Positions 9,491-17,430 of a stretch of 64,000 bases of DNA are shown here, piece after piece. The stretch is from Acinetobacter sp. S54. GTDB lineage: Bacteria; Pseudomonadota; Gammaproteobacteria; Pseudomonadales; Moraxellaceae. Position 1 is the stretch's first letter. Each line of letters begins with the position of its first letter. Made by a program: the position numbers and the translations under genes. The notes beneath the pieces were generated by a model, which saw only the letters and a list, made by a program, of their open reading frames with translations, was not told where the DNA came from and did not search any database. The DNA lies in assembly GCF_016624945.1 (NCBI RefSeq), contig NZ_JACVUI010000003.1, positions 1 to 64,000 on the forward strand, written 5' to 3'.

Positions 9491-10843
9491 ATGAATCGAC
9501 CAGTTTCTGTTTCGTTACAGTCAAAAATCATCAAAACAACCGTATGGAGTAGTGTTATCGCAGGCATAACTGCTTTTGCTTTGCTGATATTTCTAACGTG
9601 TTATCACAACATGAAAGTACAAGATGAAATCATGGATGAAGTGTCAGATATGTTGCTTCTTTCAGACCTACATTTACCTTCAGGTCAACAACTGGATGAA
9701 TTAAGTGATGAATTTGATCTTCAATATGCGTTGTACTGGAATAATAAGCTGCTCACACAATCCAAAGAACATGATTCACTACCACTTCAGTGGAATTTTA
9801 AAACAGATTTTTCTCTGGTTTGGCAGGACGGACAGATTTGGCGTATTTATCGTCAGGACAAAACCCAAGCAGAACTTAAATCTGTCGTGATACAGCCGTT
9901 ATCCACACGATTTGATGAAATTTGGCAAAGCCTAATGGGGTATTTTCTGGTTCTTATCGTTTTGTGGCTATTGCAATGGGGACTTATTCGTTGGGGGATT
10001 CGACGTGATTTAGCACCTTTACACCATTTATCTCATTCCATTGCGACAAAGTCTGCACATGATTTACAGCCAATTGGTATGATGCAAACTCCCTTAGAAA
10101 TTGAACCTGTAATCGATTCTTTAAATCAATTATTGCAACGGCTGGAGCGGGCACTTTTGGCAGAGCAATCATTTACTGCTGATGCATCCCATGAATTACG
10201 TTCGCCTTTATCTGCAATACAAATGCGTTTACAGTTGATACAACGCAAATATAATGATAAACCTGCGCTGAAACAGGATTTGATCCAGATTCAAAATGAT
10301 GTAAATCGAAGTACACAAGTTCTGGAAAATTTATTGCTTTTAGCGCGTCTTGACCCCGCCCAAGAACAAGGACTCACAACGCATCTGTTAATGCTGGATG
10401 AGATCATGCTTGAAGTGATAGAAGCATTATCTTTATTTGCACACGATAAAAATATTGAAATTATTTTGGATTGTAATGCGCAGCAAACACAGATAAAGGC
10501 AAATCATGAGCTTATATTTACCTGTCTACGCAATTTACTGGATAATGCGATTCGATATTCGCCTTATCACTCAAAAGTCTACATTCATCTGGAAAATGTG
10601 CAGCAGTATTCAGGAAAGCTATGTTTAAATATTCATAATGACGGTGAAAAAATTACTCCACAGGTTATGGAGCGTTTAGGCCAACGTTTTTTTAGAGGAT
10701 TGGGAACAGGACAACAGGGGACAGGACTTGGACTTTCCATTACTCAAAAAATTGTGCTACTGCATCAGGCAAAGCTAAACTTCTATCCCAATCCAAATGG
10801 GGGACTCGAGGTTGAGTTAATTTTTGATATAGCAGAATGTTAA
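9491..10843 (+). CDS. qseC: Membrane sensor histidine kinase (QseC-like)
   Basis: This 450-residue protein has two transmembrane helices (about residues 18-38 and 148-168) flanking a periplasmic sensor of roughly 110 residues. It also has a HAMP-like linker, a dimerisation/phospho-acceptor helix with His234 in DASHELRSPLSA, an N box (NLLDNAIRYSP) and a G box (GTGLGLSIT) of the HATPase domain. It is co-transcribed with the preceding regulator, which it should phosphorylate. The sensed signal cannot be read from the sequence. A strong bidirectional hairpin follows. Confidence 0.87.
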   Translation: MNRPVSVSLQSKIIKTTVWSSVIAGITAFALLIFLTCYHNMKVQDEIMDEVSDMLLLSDLHLPSGQQLDELSDEFDLQYALYWNNKLLTQSKEHDSLPLQWNFKTDFSLVWQDGQIWRIYRQDKTQAELKSVVIQPLSTRFDEIWQSLMGYFLVLIVLWLLQWGLIRWGIRRDLAPLHHLSHSIATKSAHDLQPIGMMQTPLEIEPVIDSLNQLLQRLERALLAEQSFTADASHELRSPLSAIQMRLQLIQRKYNDKPALKQDLIQIQNDVNRSTQVLENLLLLARLDPAQEQGLTTHLLMLDEIMLEVIEALSLFAHDKNIEIILDCNAQQTQIKANHELIFTCLRNLLDNAIRYSPYHSKVYIHLENVQQYSGKLCLNIHNDGEKITPQVMERLGQRFFRGLGTGQQGTGLGLSITQKIVLLHQAKLNFYPNPNGGLEVELIFDIAEC

Positions 10844-10912
10844 AGCTAATTTCTAAACAGCATAAATGATTTGGAAAATTTTATATCTCGAAATTCAGAT
10901 CTAAGATTAAAG

Positions 10913-10941
10913 AAAAACAGTATGGTAAAACCATACTGTTT
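10913..10941. terminator. Bidirectional terminator between the kinase and hemP
   Basis: A 12-bp perfect stem (10915-10926 with 10930-10941) has a 3-nt loop. The A-run on its left gives a U-tract for the minus strand (hemP transcript); the right flank is less T-rich. Confidence 0.75.
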
Positions 10942-10990
10942 ATATATTGTATTTGCCCACGAGTATTATTATTTTAGACGATTATTCTTA

Positions 10991-11161
10991 TTATTTTGTC
11001 AAAATCAAACGGTTATTGCGGGTCAAACGTAAACGATATTCTTCACCTGCATGCATAATGCGAATTTCACGACCTAGGGCAAATAGATTGTTTGAATGCA
11101 ACATTGGCAAAGATTGGGCTGTTTCGTTGCTACGGGTAAATAGGTTAAAAGGTGCGTTCAT
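10991..11161 (-). CDS. hemP: HemP-family hemin uptake protein
   Basis: This 56-residue protein reads MNAPFNLFTRSNET and then LGREIRIMHAGEEYRL, ending RLTRNNRLILTK. It matches the HemP family: a disordered N-terminus, a short conserved IxHxGxxYxLRxTRxxKLILTK-type core and a lysine end. HemP genes are iron-regulated and linked to hemin uptake, and in some bacteria HemP acts as a regulator of heme receptor genes. The gene is preceded by a near-perfect Fur box. It stands alone here, without a heme receptor next to it. A longer frame on the opposite strand (10947-11189) is its shadow. Confidence 0.9.
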   Translation of the reverse strand: MNAPFNLFTRSNETAQSLPMLHSNNLFALGREIRIMHAGEEYRLRLTRNNRLILTK

Positions 11162-11199
11162 TTGTTGTGCTCCGTGGTGTTTTATTTAACGATTTAAAT

Positions 11200-11212
11200 G
11201 ATAATCATTATC
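11200..11212 (-). promoter_or_regulatory. Fur box in the hemP promoter
   Basis: GATAATCATTATC is a perfect 6-1-6 inverted repeat and matches the core of the Fur consensus. It lies 39 bases before the hemP start codon, where iron-loaded Fur would block the promoter. It may also affect the divergent MutT-ThiE gene, 86 bases away on the other side. Confidence 0.85.
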
Positions 11213-11298
11213 GAATAGGCCTGTCAATCAAAATTTGAATATTTTATAAAAAATAAAATTTGCTTACACTTGAGTAAAATTAAGGAAGCTTTAAATCT

Positions 11299-12195
11299 AT
11301 GTCAAAACCTGTGATCGACATCGCCATTGGATTACTACTGCATCATGGAAAAGTACTGGTGGGCTGGCGTGAAGCCAAACAACATCAGGGAAATAAATAT
11401 GAATTTCCGGGTGGAAAGGTGGAATCAGGGGAAAGTCCTGAGGATGCGTGTCGTCGTGAGATTTATGAAGAAGTTGGAATTGGGATAAAGCAATGGTATG
11501 CCTTTGATCGTATTCAACATGAATATGAAGATATTATAGTTTGTCTCCATTTGTTTTATGCTTATGTTCCTGATGATTTACTTACTCTGATCCAGCAACC
11601 GTGGACATGGTATCATCGTGATCAACTCATGCAGCTCAATTTTCCTAAAGCCAATGATGCTATTCTTCAGCGTTTGTTTTGGTCACATTTTATCAAAATT
11701 GGCGATAAATTATCTGAATTTCAACTCCATACTGATTCACTTTTTTATTGGAGAGTGGATGAAGAGCAGTTTCAGGGGGATGTTTTACACACCTATTCAG
11801 CAGATGATTTAACAAAACTGATTTTAAATGATGAGCACTATCAGCAATTAAGTGACGATTTAAAGCCATTGATTAAAACGCTACATTTGAAGCAGCATCA
11901 ACTTATGCAGTTTAAAAAAGGTGATTTAGAGTTAGGCAAACGTTATATTGCAGCCTGTCATGATTTAGTTGCCTTACAGCATGCTGAACAAATCGGCTGT
12001 GAAGCCGTGTTTGTGAGTCCGATTCAGCCAACACAAACCCATCCACATACTAAAGCACTTGGATGGACCCAGTTGGAAGAATGGAGCAAACAGAGCCAAG
12101 TATTGGTTTTTGCACTGGGCGGTTTACATCCCAATGATTTAGCTCAAGCACAGTTACATGGAGCTTATGGCATAGCAGGCATTCGAAATTTCTAA
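11299..12195 (+). CDS. mutT: MutT-type Nudix hydrolase fused to a ThiE-like domain
   Basis: This 298-residue fusion has two domains. Residues 1-135 form a Nudix domain with the full Nudix box, from GGKVESGESPEDA to REIYEEVG, which sanitises oxidised nucleotides such as 8-oxo-dGTP. Residues about 190-298 form a thiamine-phosphate-synthase-like (TMP-TENI) barrel fragment with AACHDLVALQHAEQIGCEAV, VSPIQPT and FALGGLHPNDL. The fusion is a known arrangement in Pseudomonas and Acinetobacter MutT. The C-terminal part is shorter than true ThiE and its activity is unknown. Confidence 0.88.
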   Translation: MSKPVIDIAIGLLLHHGKVLVGWREAKQHQGNKYEFPGGKVESGESPEDACRREIYEEVGIGIKQWYAFDRIQHEYEDIIVCLHLFYAYVPDDLLTLIQQPWTWYHRDQLMQLNFPKANDAILQRLFWSHFIKIGDKLSEFQLHTDSLFYWRVDEEQFQGDVLHTYSADDLTKLILNDEHYQQLSDDLKPLIKTLHLKQHQLMQFKKGDLELGKRYIAACHDLVALQHAEQIGCEAVFVSPIQPTQTHPHTKALGWTQLEEWSKQSQVLVFALGGLHPNDLAQAQLHGAYGIAGIRNF

Positions 12196-12230
12196 TCATT
12201 GTAATAAGTAAGTTAAAGAACATCAGGGCC

Positions 12231-12818
12231 TTAAAGTGATTTTAAGGCCTGTTGAGCCTGTTGCACAGTTTGTGCATTATTTTGTTTTTGACCCGCGACT
12301 AAAATTGCCTGCCAAAGTTGCTTTTTCATTGGAGCAGATTGGGCATAACTTAAACCACGACGTGCCAGTGATTCAGCAGAATTATATTGTCCTTTTTGAT
12401 TGGCAACTAAAGCCAGATACATAAAAGTTTCAGCCGCTTGAGGTGCTAAACGCTGAGCTTGTAAAGCAAAGCGCTCAGCATCATCCCATTTTATTTGGCT
12501 ATAGGCTGTCTGGGTTTGCTGGATCAGATTTTTAAATGCAGGTAGTGATCGTCCATCATTAAATTGTTGTTTGGCCTTTTGTTCAGGAACTACGACTCGC
12601 ATTTGCTTGCGTTTGATTTCTTCCTGCTCATAGGGGGTGATTTTAACGCCATCCGGAGTTTCTATGGTTTTTTTTGTGGGTTCAGCAGGCTTTGGCGGCA
12701 CTTTCTTTGGTTCTTCATGTAAAGGGAATGTCGAGCATCCCACAAAAGAAACGACTGTTAATGCTAAAAAACCTTGCTTCCACATATCTTTAAAATCTCT
12801 TTGACCTATCCACATCAT
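12231..12818 (-). CDS. TPR-containing lipoprotein downstream of PBP1b
   Basis: This 195-residue envelope protein has a lipoprotein signal (hydrophobic run then FVGC; the lipidated Cys is about residue 28 of the long form). A proline- and lysine-rich linker and tetratricopeptide-like helices (about 95-195, e.g. AETFMYLALVANQKGQYNSAESLARRG) follow. The ATG at 12818 overlaps the PBP1b stop codon, which suggests translational coupling. A second ATG at 12785 (MWKQGFLAL) would give a more typical signal peptide. Its position right after the bifunctional synthase and its TPR fold suggest a role as an accessory or activator of PBP1b, in the manner of LpoB-type partners. That is inference. Confidence 0.78.
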   Translation of the reverse strand: MMWIGQRDFKDMWKQGFLALTVVSFVGCSTFPLHEEPKKVPPKPAEPTKKTIETPDGVKITPYEQEEIKRKQMRVVVPEQKAKQQFNDGRSLPAFKNLIQQTQTAYSQIKWDDAERFALQAQRLAPQAAETFMYLALVANQKGQYNSAESLARRGLSYAQSAPMKKQLWQAILVAGQKQNNAQTVQQAQQALKSL

Positions 12819-15214
12819 TGATTTGAATAACTACCACTTGAAATTACGCGATTATTCGAGAGATCATTTTGCATTTGATCTTCACTGTCACGAATATAGT
12901 TGTCGATGCTATCGTTTGATGATGGATTTGTATCACCATTTTCCGTATCAGAATTGTAAGCCGGTTCAACCTGATAATGCGGTAATCCACACATTGTTGC
13001 CTGACGAGGTACAGTATGGCGTAGCATAGGAATGTACATGGCACCTTCACATCCCTGAGCAGATAAGTTCCCCGTAGCTGAGTCAATCCATTGCCATTGC
13101 ACATCATCCGTCTGACGTAAATTGACAGGTTGCTGACGCAATTGTTTCATGACATTGGTCCAGACAGGCAGGGCACCTGAGGAACCGGTTAAACCTGTGA
13201 CTTTATTATCATCTAAACCTAACCAGACCACAGCAAGATGATTACCTGAATAGCCTGCAAACCATGAATCACGTGTATCATTGGTTGTGCCTGATTTACC
13301 TGCCAAATTTAGATCAGATGATAAGCTACTATAAGCTGCTTTACCTGTCCCAGAGCGCATAACTTGTTGTAAGCCGTAATTTAAAATATACGCAGCTGAA
13401 GGATCAATGGTTTGTTGAACATTTAAACCAAAACGTTCAAGGACATGACCGTTTGCATCGACTACTGAGCGAATGGCGCGGGTTGGATATTTAAAACCAC
13501 CTGTCGCAAAGTTACCGTAAATACTCAACATTTCCATAGGCGACATATTTATAGCACCCAGAAATGCAGAAGGATAATTAGGAATATCTGAGGTTACGCC
13601 GAACTTTTTCAGATTATTAGTGAAAGCAGATAAACCAAATTCCTGACCTAAACGTACCGCCGAAAGGTTATACGAGTTCGCCAATGCCTGTTGTAAAGTG
13701 ACTACGCCATGTTCGCCACCGCTATAATTTTTCGGTGTCCAGCTTTTATCACCGCCGACAGGGATATTGACGGCAGCATCCTGAATCTGACTGGCCCAAT
13801 TATAACGTCCAGACTCAATCGCATTTAGATAAATTACAGGTTTAAGCAAAGAACCTACTTGTCGTTTTGCATCAACAGCACGGTTAAAACCCGTAAAGTC
13901 TTGGGTCGAACCTACAGCCGCAATCAGTTCTCCATTTTCAGGATGTTCCACCAAAACAGCGCCCTGTAGGTCTTTAAGACGTGCTGGATTACGTTTTGCA
14001 ATTTGTTCAACACTGGATTTGAACGCATCCTGAATGCGCGTCTGTGCAATTGGATCAAGTGTGGTGAAAATGCGTAAGCCCTGATTGGTAAGGTCGTTTT
14101 CCTGATATTCTGAACGTAGCTGACGACGTACGATATCCAGAAAATCTGGAAATTTCGCTGGGCCAAGACTTGGTTTTGAAACCACGCCTAAAGGACGAGC
14201 ACTCTCTTTTTTATATTGATCTTGAGTCAAATAGCCCATGACCAACATATTATTTAATACAATATTACGGCGTTTGAGTGCTGCCTCAGGATTACGCCAA
14301 GGATTATATAGAGATGGACCTTGTACCAGACCTACCAGATAGGCCTGTTGGGCAATATTTAGTTCACGTAATGGCAAACCAAAATAAAACTGTGAGGCCA
14401 GACCATACCCATTAATTGAGTAACTGCCATTTTGCCCGAGATTTACTTCGTTTAAATAAGCTTCCAAAATTTCATCTTTGCTATAATGTAACTCAAGCAA
14501 CATCGCCATAAACGCTTCATTGGCTTTACGTTTTAGTGTGCGTTCAGGACTAAGATAGAAATTTTTAACCAATTGCTGGGTGAGGGTAGATCCGCCCTGA
14601 CGTCTTCCGCCTGTTACGTTACTGACTAAAGCACGTGCAGTACCTCGTACAGAAATACCGTGGTGACTATAAAAATTACGATCTTCAGTTGCAACCAGTG
14701 CTTCAATTAATGTCTTTGGTACTTTGTCCAGTTTAATCAGTACCCGATCTTCATTATGTTGAGGATAGATTCCCCCAATTAATAACGGCTCAAGTCGAGC
14801 AATACCGGTGGAAGACGGTTTAGTTGCACGAATATCCGCAATTTGATCATTGGTGAATGACACCTGCAAAACTTGCTCAGGTTCAGTACTATCTCCAAAG
14901 TCAAAACCGCGCGTGTGAACATACATGGTATTGCCCTGAACCACGTAACTACCAGACTTGGTATAATTTTGGGCATTTTTATAGCCGAGTAATCCAAGTT
15001 CCTGACTAAAATCATTCTGGCTGACAGGGGCATTGGTATAAAGTTCTAAAGGCCGTGCAAAAACTTTGGCAGGGATATCCCAGCGTTGTCCTTCAAATTT
15101 ATCGCGGATCACATTATCAAGGCGGATTAAATAGATACTAAAAGCTAAAAAAACACCAATAATGATGACTGAAAAAATAAGCGCAAAAAAGCCAATGCCA
15201 CGTTCAAACTTCAT
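12815..15214 (-). CDS. mrcB: Penicillin-binding protein 1B (glycosyltransferase/transpeptidase)
   Basis: This 799-residue inner-membrane enzyme polymerises and cross-links peptidoglycan. A short cytoplasmic tail and one membrane helix (about 8-30) lead into a UvrB-like domain. The GT51 glycosyltransferase carries catalytic Glu177 in VATEDRNFYSHHG and the QGGSTLTQQL motif. The class A transpeptidase carries SLLK (Ser455, Lys458), SYN and KSGTT motifs. All key residues are intact. The hydrophilic asparagine- and serine-rich C-terminal tail (about 750-799) is poorly conserved. The following lipoprotein overlaps its stop codon. Confidence 0.95.
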   Translation of the reverse strand: MKFERGIGFFALIFSVIIIGVFLAFSIYLIRLDNVIRDKFEGQRWDIPAKVFARPLELYTNAPVSQNDFSQELGLLGYKNAQNYTKSGSYVVQGNTMYVHTRGFDFGDSTEPEQVLQVSFTNDQIADIRATKPSSTGIARLEPLLIGGIYPQHNEDRVLIKLDKVPKTLIEALVATEDRNFYSHHGISVRGTARALVSNVTGGRRQGGSTLTQQLVKNFYLSPERTLKRKANEAFMAMLLELHYSKDEILEAYLNEVNLGQNGSYSINGYGLASQFYFGLPLRELNIAQQAYLVGLVQGPSLYNPWRNPEAALKRRNIVLNNMLVMGYLTQDQYKKESARPLGVVSKPSLGPAKFPDFLDIVRRQLRSEYQENDLTNQGLRIFTTLDPIAQTRIQDAFKSSVEQIAKRNPARLKDLQGAVLVEHPENGELIAAVGSTQDFTGFNRAVDAKRQVGSLLKPVIYLNAIESGRYNWASQIQDAAVNIPVGGDKSWTPKNYSGGEHGVVTLQQALANSYNLSAVRLGQEFGLSAFTNNLKKFGVTSDIPNYPSAFLGAINMSPMEMLSIYGNFATGGFKYPTRAIRSVVDANGHVLERFGLNVQQTIDPSAAYILNYGLQQVMRSGTGKAAYSSLSSDLNLAGKSGTTNDTRDSWFAGYSGNHLAVVWLGLDDNKVTGLTGSSGALPVWTNVMKQLRQQPVNLRQTDDVQWQWIDSATGNLSAQGCEGAMYIPMLRHTVPRQATMCGLPHYQVEPAYNSDTENGDTNPSSNDSIDNYIRDSEDQMQNDLSNNRVISSGSYSNQ

Positions 15215-15420
15215 AAATCTGTCATAAAAGCCAACAAAGTGTGCTAATCATGCGATAGCTTTCATATATTTTGCAATGATAAATCTGTGAATGAGCTAAA
15301 AAACTCATTATTTATGCAAAAGGCGATGATCTACTTCACTTTTTCAAAGACTTTACTCCAACTGGTGTGAAGATTTTAAAGATCGATTTTTAGCAGAATA
15401 ACCACATTTTATTCATAAAG

Positions 15421-16317
15421 TTATTTTGGATAGTCTTCGAATTGGCTGGCTAGAAAATCTATAAAAAGTCGAACTTTTTTGGGAAGCAATTGTTGACTAG
15501 CAGGCCATAAAGCATGAAAACAAATGGGTTCACAGCTATAATCAAGGAAACAGCGAACTAATTGACCATTTTCCACATAAGATTGCACGATAAATTCGGG
15601 TAAAAAAGAAATTCCTTTATGCGCAAGACAGAGATCCAGTAAGAAATCGCCATTATTACAAATAAATGTAGGCAAGTATTCAACATTGATGTCCTGAGAA
15701 TCTTTTTTAAATTTAAATTTGGGTAATTGTTCATTAATACTATAACTTAAAACTTTATGGTGCTTAAGATCTTCAATATGTGAGGGATAACCATAGGTTT
15801 TTAGATATTCGGGTGTGGCATAAAAGTATCGATCAATGGATAGAAAGTTTCTGCTTTTATATGAACTATCAATCTTTTCACTGATTCTCAAGGTTAAATC
15901 AAAATCGCCACTGGCCATATCCAGATGATGATCGGTCAGAGTTAAATTAATGCGTATTTCAGGATATTGATTTTGAAATTTGACAAATAAATCTTTTAAA
16001 ATGAGATGACTAAACGAAAGCGGAGCATTAACTTTTAATTCTCCAGCGGGATATTGTTGGTTATAGGATAATTCGTATTTGACCCAATCCAGTTCGCTTA
16101 TGATCACTTTACTATGTTTATATAAAGTTTCGCCCGATGGGGTAAGGCGCATCGTCCGGGTGGTGCGATGAAATAATGTTGCCTTTAAATTATTTTCAAG
16201 ATAGGCGATGCGCTTGGCGACCATATCTCTGGATAGGTTCTGGTATTGGGCTGCTTTACTAAAATTGCCCTGTTCTACCACACTAACAAAGCTTAAAATA
16301 CAATCGAGTCGGTCCAT
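15421..16317 (-). CDS. LysR-family transcriptional regulator
   Basis: This 298-residue regulator has an N-terminal winged helix (residues 1-60: LDCILSFVSVVEQGNFSKAA, LENNLKATLFHRTTRTMRLT) and a periplasmic-binding-protein-like effector domain. It belongs to the large CrgA/AaeR-like group that acts on adjacent operons. It diverges from the hydrolase gene at 16676 across a 358-bp region with repeated motifs, so it very probably controls the block 16676-21803. The effector is unknown. Confidence 0.9.
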   Translation of the reverse strand: MDRLDCILSFVSVVEQGNFSKAAQYQNLSRDMVAKRIAYLENNLKATLFHRTTRTMRLTPSGETLYKHSKVIISELDWVKYELSYNQQYPAGELKVNAPLSFSHLILKDLFVKFQNQYPEIRINLTLTDHHLDMASGDFDLTLRISEKIDSSYKSRNFLSIDRYFYATPEYLKTYGYPSHIEDLKHHKVLSYSINEQLPKFKFKKDSQDINVEYLPTFICNNGDFLLDLCLAHKGISFLPEFIVQSYVENGQLVRCFLDYSCEPICFHALWPASQQLLPKKVRLFIDFLASQFEDYPK

Positions 16318-16675
16318 TTTAAAAATCTATAAAAGGCTAAAATAAAAACATTGAACGTACAAAAATTAAACATCATTCATAAGTAGGCAAATATAAATTA
16401 TTTTACTTAGATACGGCGAATTTAAGTCTGCTGGTCAGTCTAATCAGATATCTGATGAATTAAATTGGCCGAGATTTGAGCGTGGCTAAAATAATTGAAC
16501 AAAACTAACCTGCATTTGAACGTAAACATAAACTTAACAATGTCGCTAGATTACACCATAAATATATTTTGATTGTATGAGAAACAAATAAACACTTTCT
16601 TAAATTTGGACGTATGTTTTTACAGGTTTTTCTGAATTAATACACGTACAGAAACAATAACGGCGGTATAAACTG
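16318..16675. promoter_or_regulatory. Divergent regulatory region with repeats of ATTTGRRCGTA-like motif
   Basis: No gene is visible in these 358 bases. A motif close to ATTTGAACGTA recurs at 16349-16360, 16473-16484, 16513-16524 and 16603-16614, and a shorter ACGTAC-containing site lies near 16643. Repeats of one motif between a LysR gene and its divergent target are what an operator array would look like, though LysR sites usually follow T-N11-A and this assignment is inference. An intrinsic promoter could not be picked with confidence. Confidence 0.45.
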
Positions 16676-17362
16676 ATGAATACATCTTTACTAGAACAAC
16701 TTTCACCAAATAATTGTCAAGTTATTTTTATTGATCACCAGCCACAAATGGCTTTTGGCGTACAATCTATTGACCGTCAAGTTTTGAAAAATAATACCGT
16801 GGGTTTAGCTAAGGCTGTGAAAGTATTTAATATCCCAGTTACAATTACGACTGTAGAAACTGAAAGTTTTTCTGGGCACACTTATCCTGAATTACTGGAT
16901 GTATTTCCAGATGCACCCCTATTAGAACGTACATCAATGAACTCGTGGGACGATCAGAAAGTTCGTGACTCACTTGCCAAAAATAATCGTAAAAAAATTG
17001 TGGTTTCTGGTTTATGGACAGAGGTGTGTAATAACACATTTGCTTTTGGTGCCATGCTTGAAGGGGGCTATGAAATTTATATGGTTGCAGATGCTTCAGG
17101 TGGCACATCTAAAGAAGCGCATGATTATTCAATGCAACGTATGATTCAGGCAGGTGTTGTCCCTGTGACTTGGCAACAAGTATTGCTTGAATGGCAACGT
17201 GACTGGGCACATCGTGATACTTATGATGCCGTTATGAATATTGTACGTGAGCATTCTGGTGCATATGGTATGGGTGTTGATTATGCTTATACAATGGTAC
17301 ATAAGACGCCTGAGCGCACTCAATCCAAGCATGAAGTACTTGCTCCAGTTCCTGCAAAATAA
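16676..17362 (+). CDS. Isochorismatase-like cysteine hydrolase (YcaC type)
   Basis: This 228-residue protein has the isochorismatase-like Rossmann fold. A catalytic aspartate lies in VIFIDHQPQMAF (Asp20), and the nucleophile cysteine in SGLWTEVCNNT (Cys118) is preceded by the cis-peptide region. YcaC-type members form large oligomers and are annotated as hydrolases of unknown substrate. The gene leads a rightward set with an amidohydrolase, XapX protein, porin and YoaK protein, divergent from a LysR gene, suggesting C-N bond hydrolysis of an imported compound. The substrate cannot be named. Confidence 0.85.
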   Translation: MNTSLLEQLSPNNCQVIFIDHQPQMAFGVQSIDRQVLKNNTVGLAKAVKVFNIPVTITTVETESFSGHTYPELLDVFPDAPLLERTSMNSWDDQKVRDSLAKNNRKKIVVSGLWTEVCNNTFAFGAMLEGGYEIYMVADASGGTSKEAHDYSMQRMIQAGVVPVTWQQVLLEWQRDWAHRDTYDAVMNIVREHSGAYGMGVDYAYTMVHKTPERTQSKHEVLAPVPAK

Positions 17363-17430
17363 TACGTTCCATATCAAATTAAGGGTAGAGTCGATCTACC
17401 CATTAAAATAAAAATGAACGGAGTACAGCG

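Noticed and set aside
10947-11189. 80-codon plus-strand frame
   Set aside because: It is the antisense shadow of hemP; the minus-strand protein matches a known family and has the Fur box upstream.
12221-12249. 9-bp stem GGCCTTAAA / TTTAAGGCC over the lipoprotein stop
   Set aside because: It has no T-run on either side, so it was not called a terminator.
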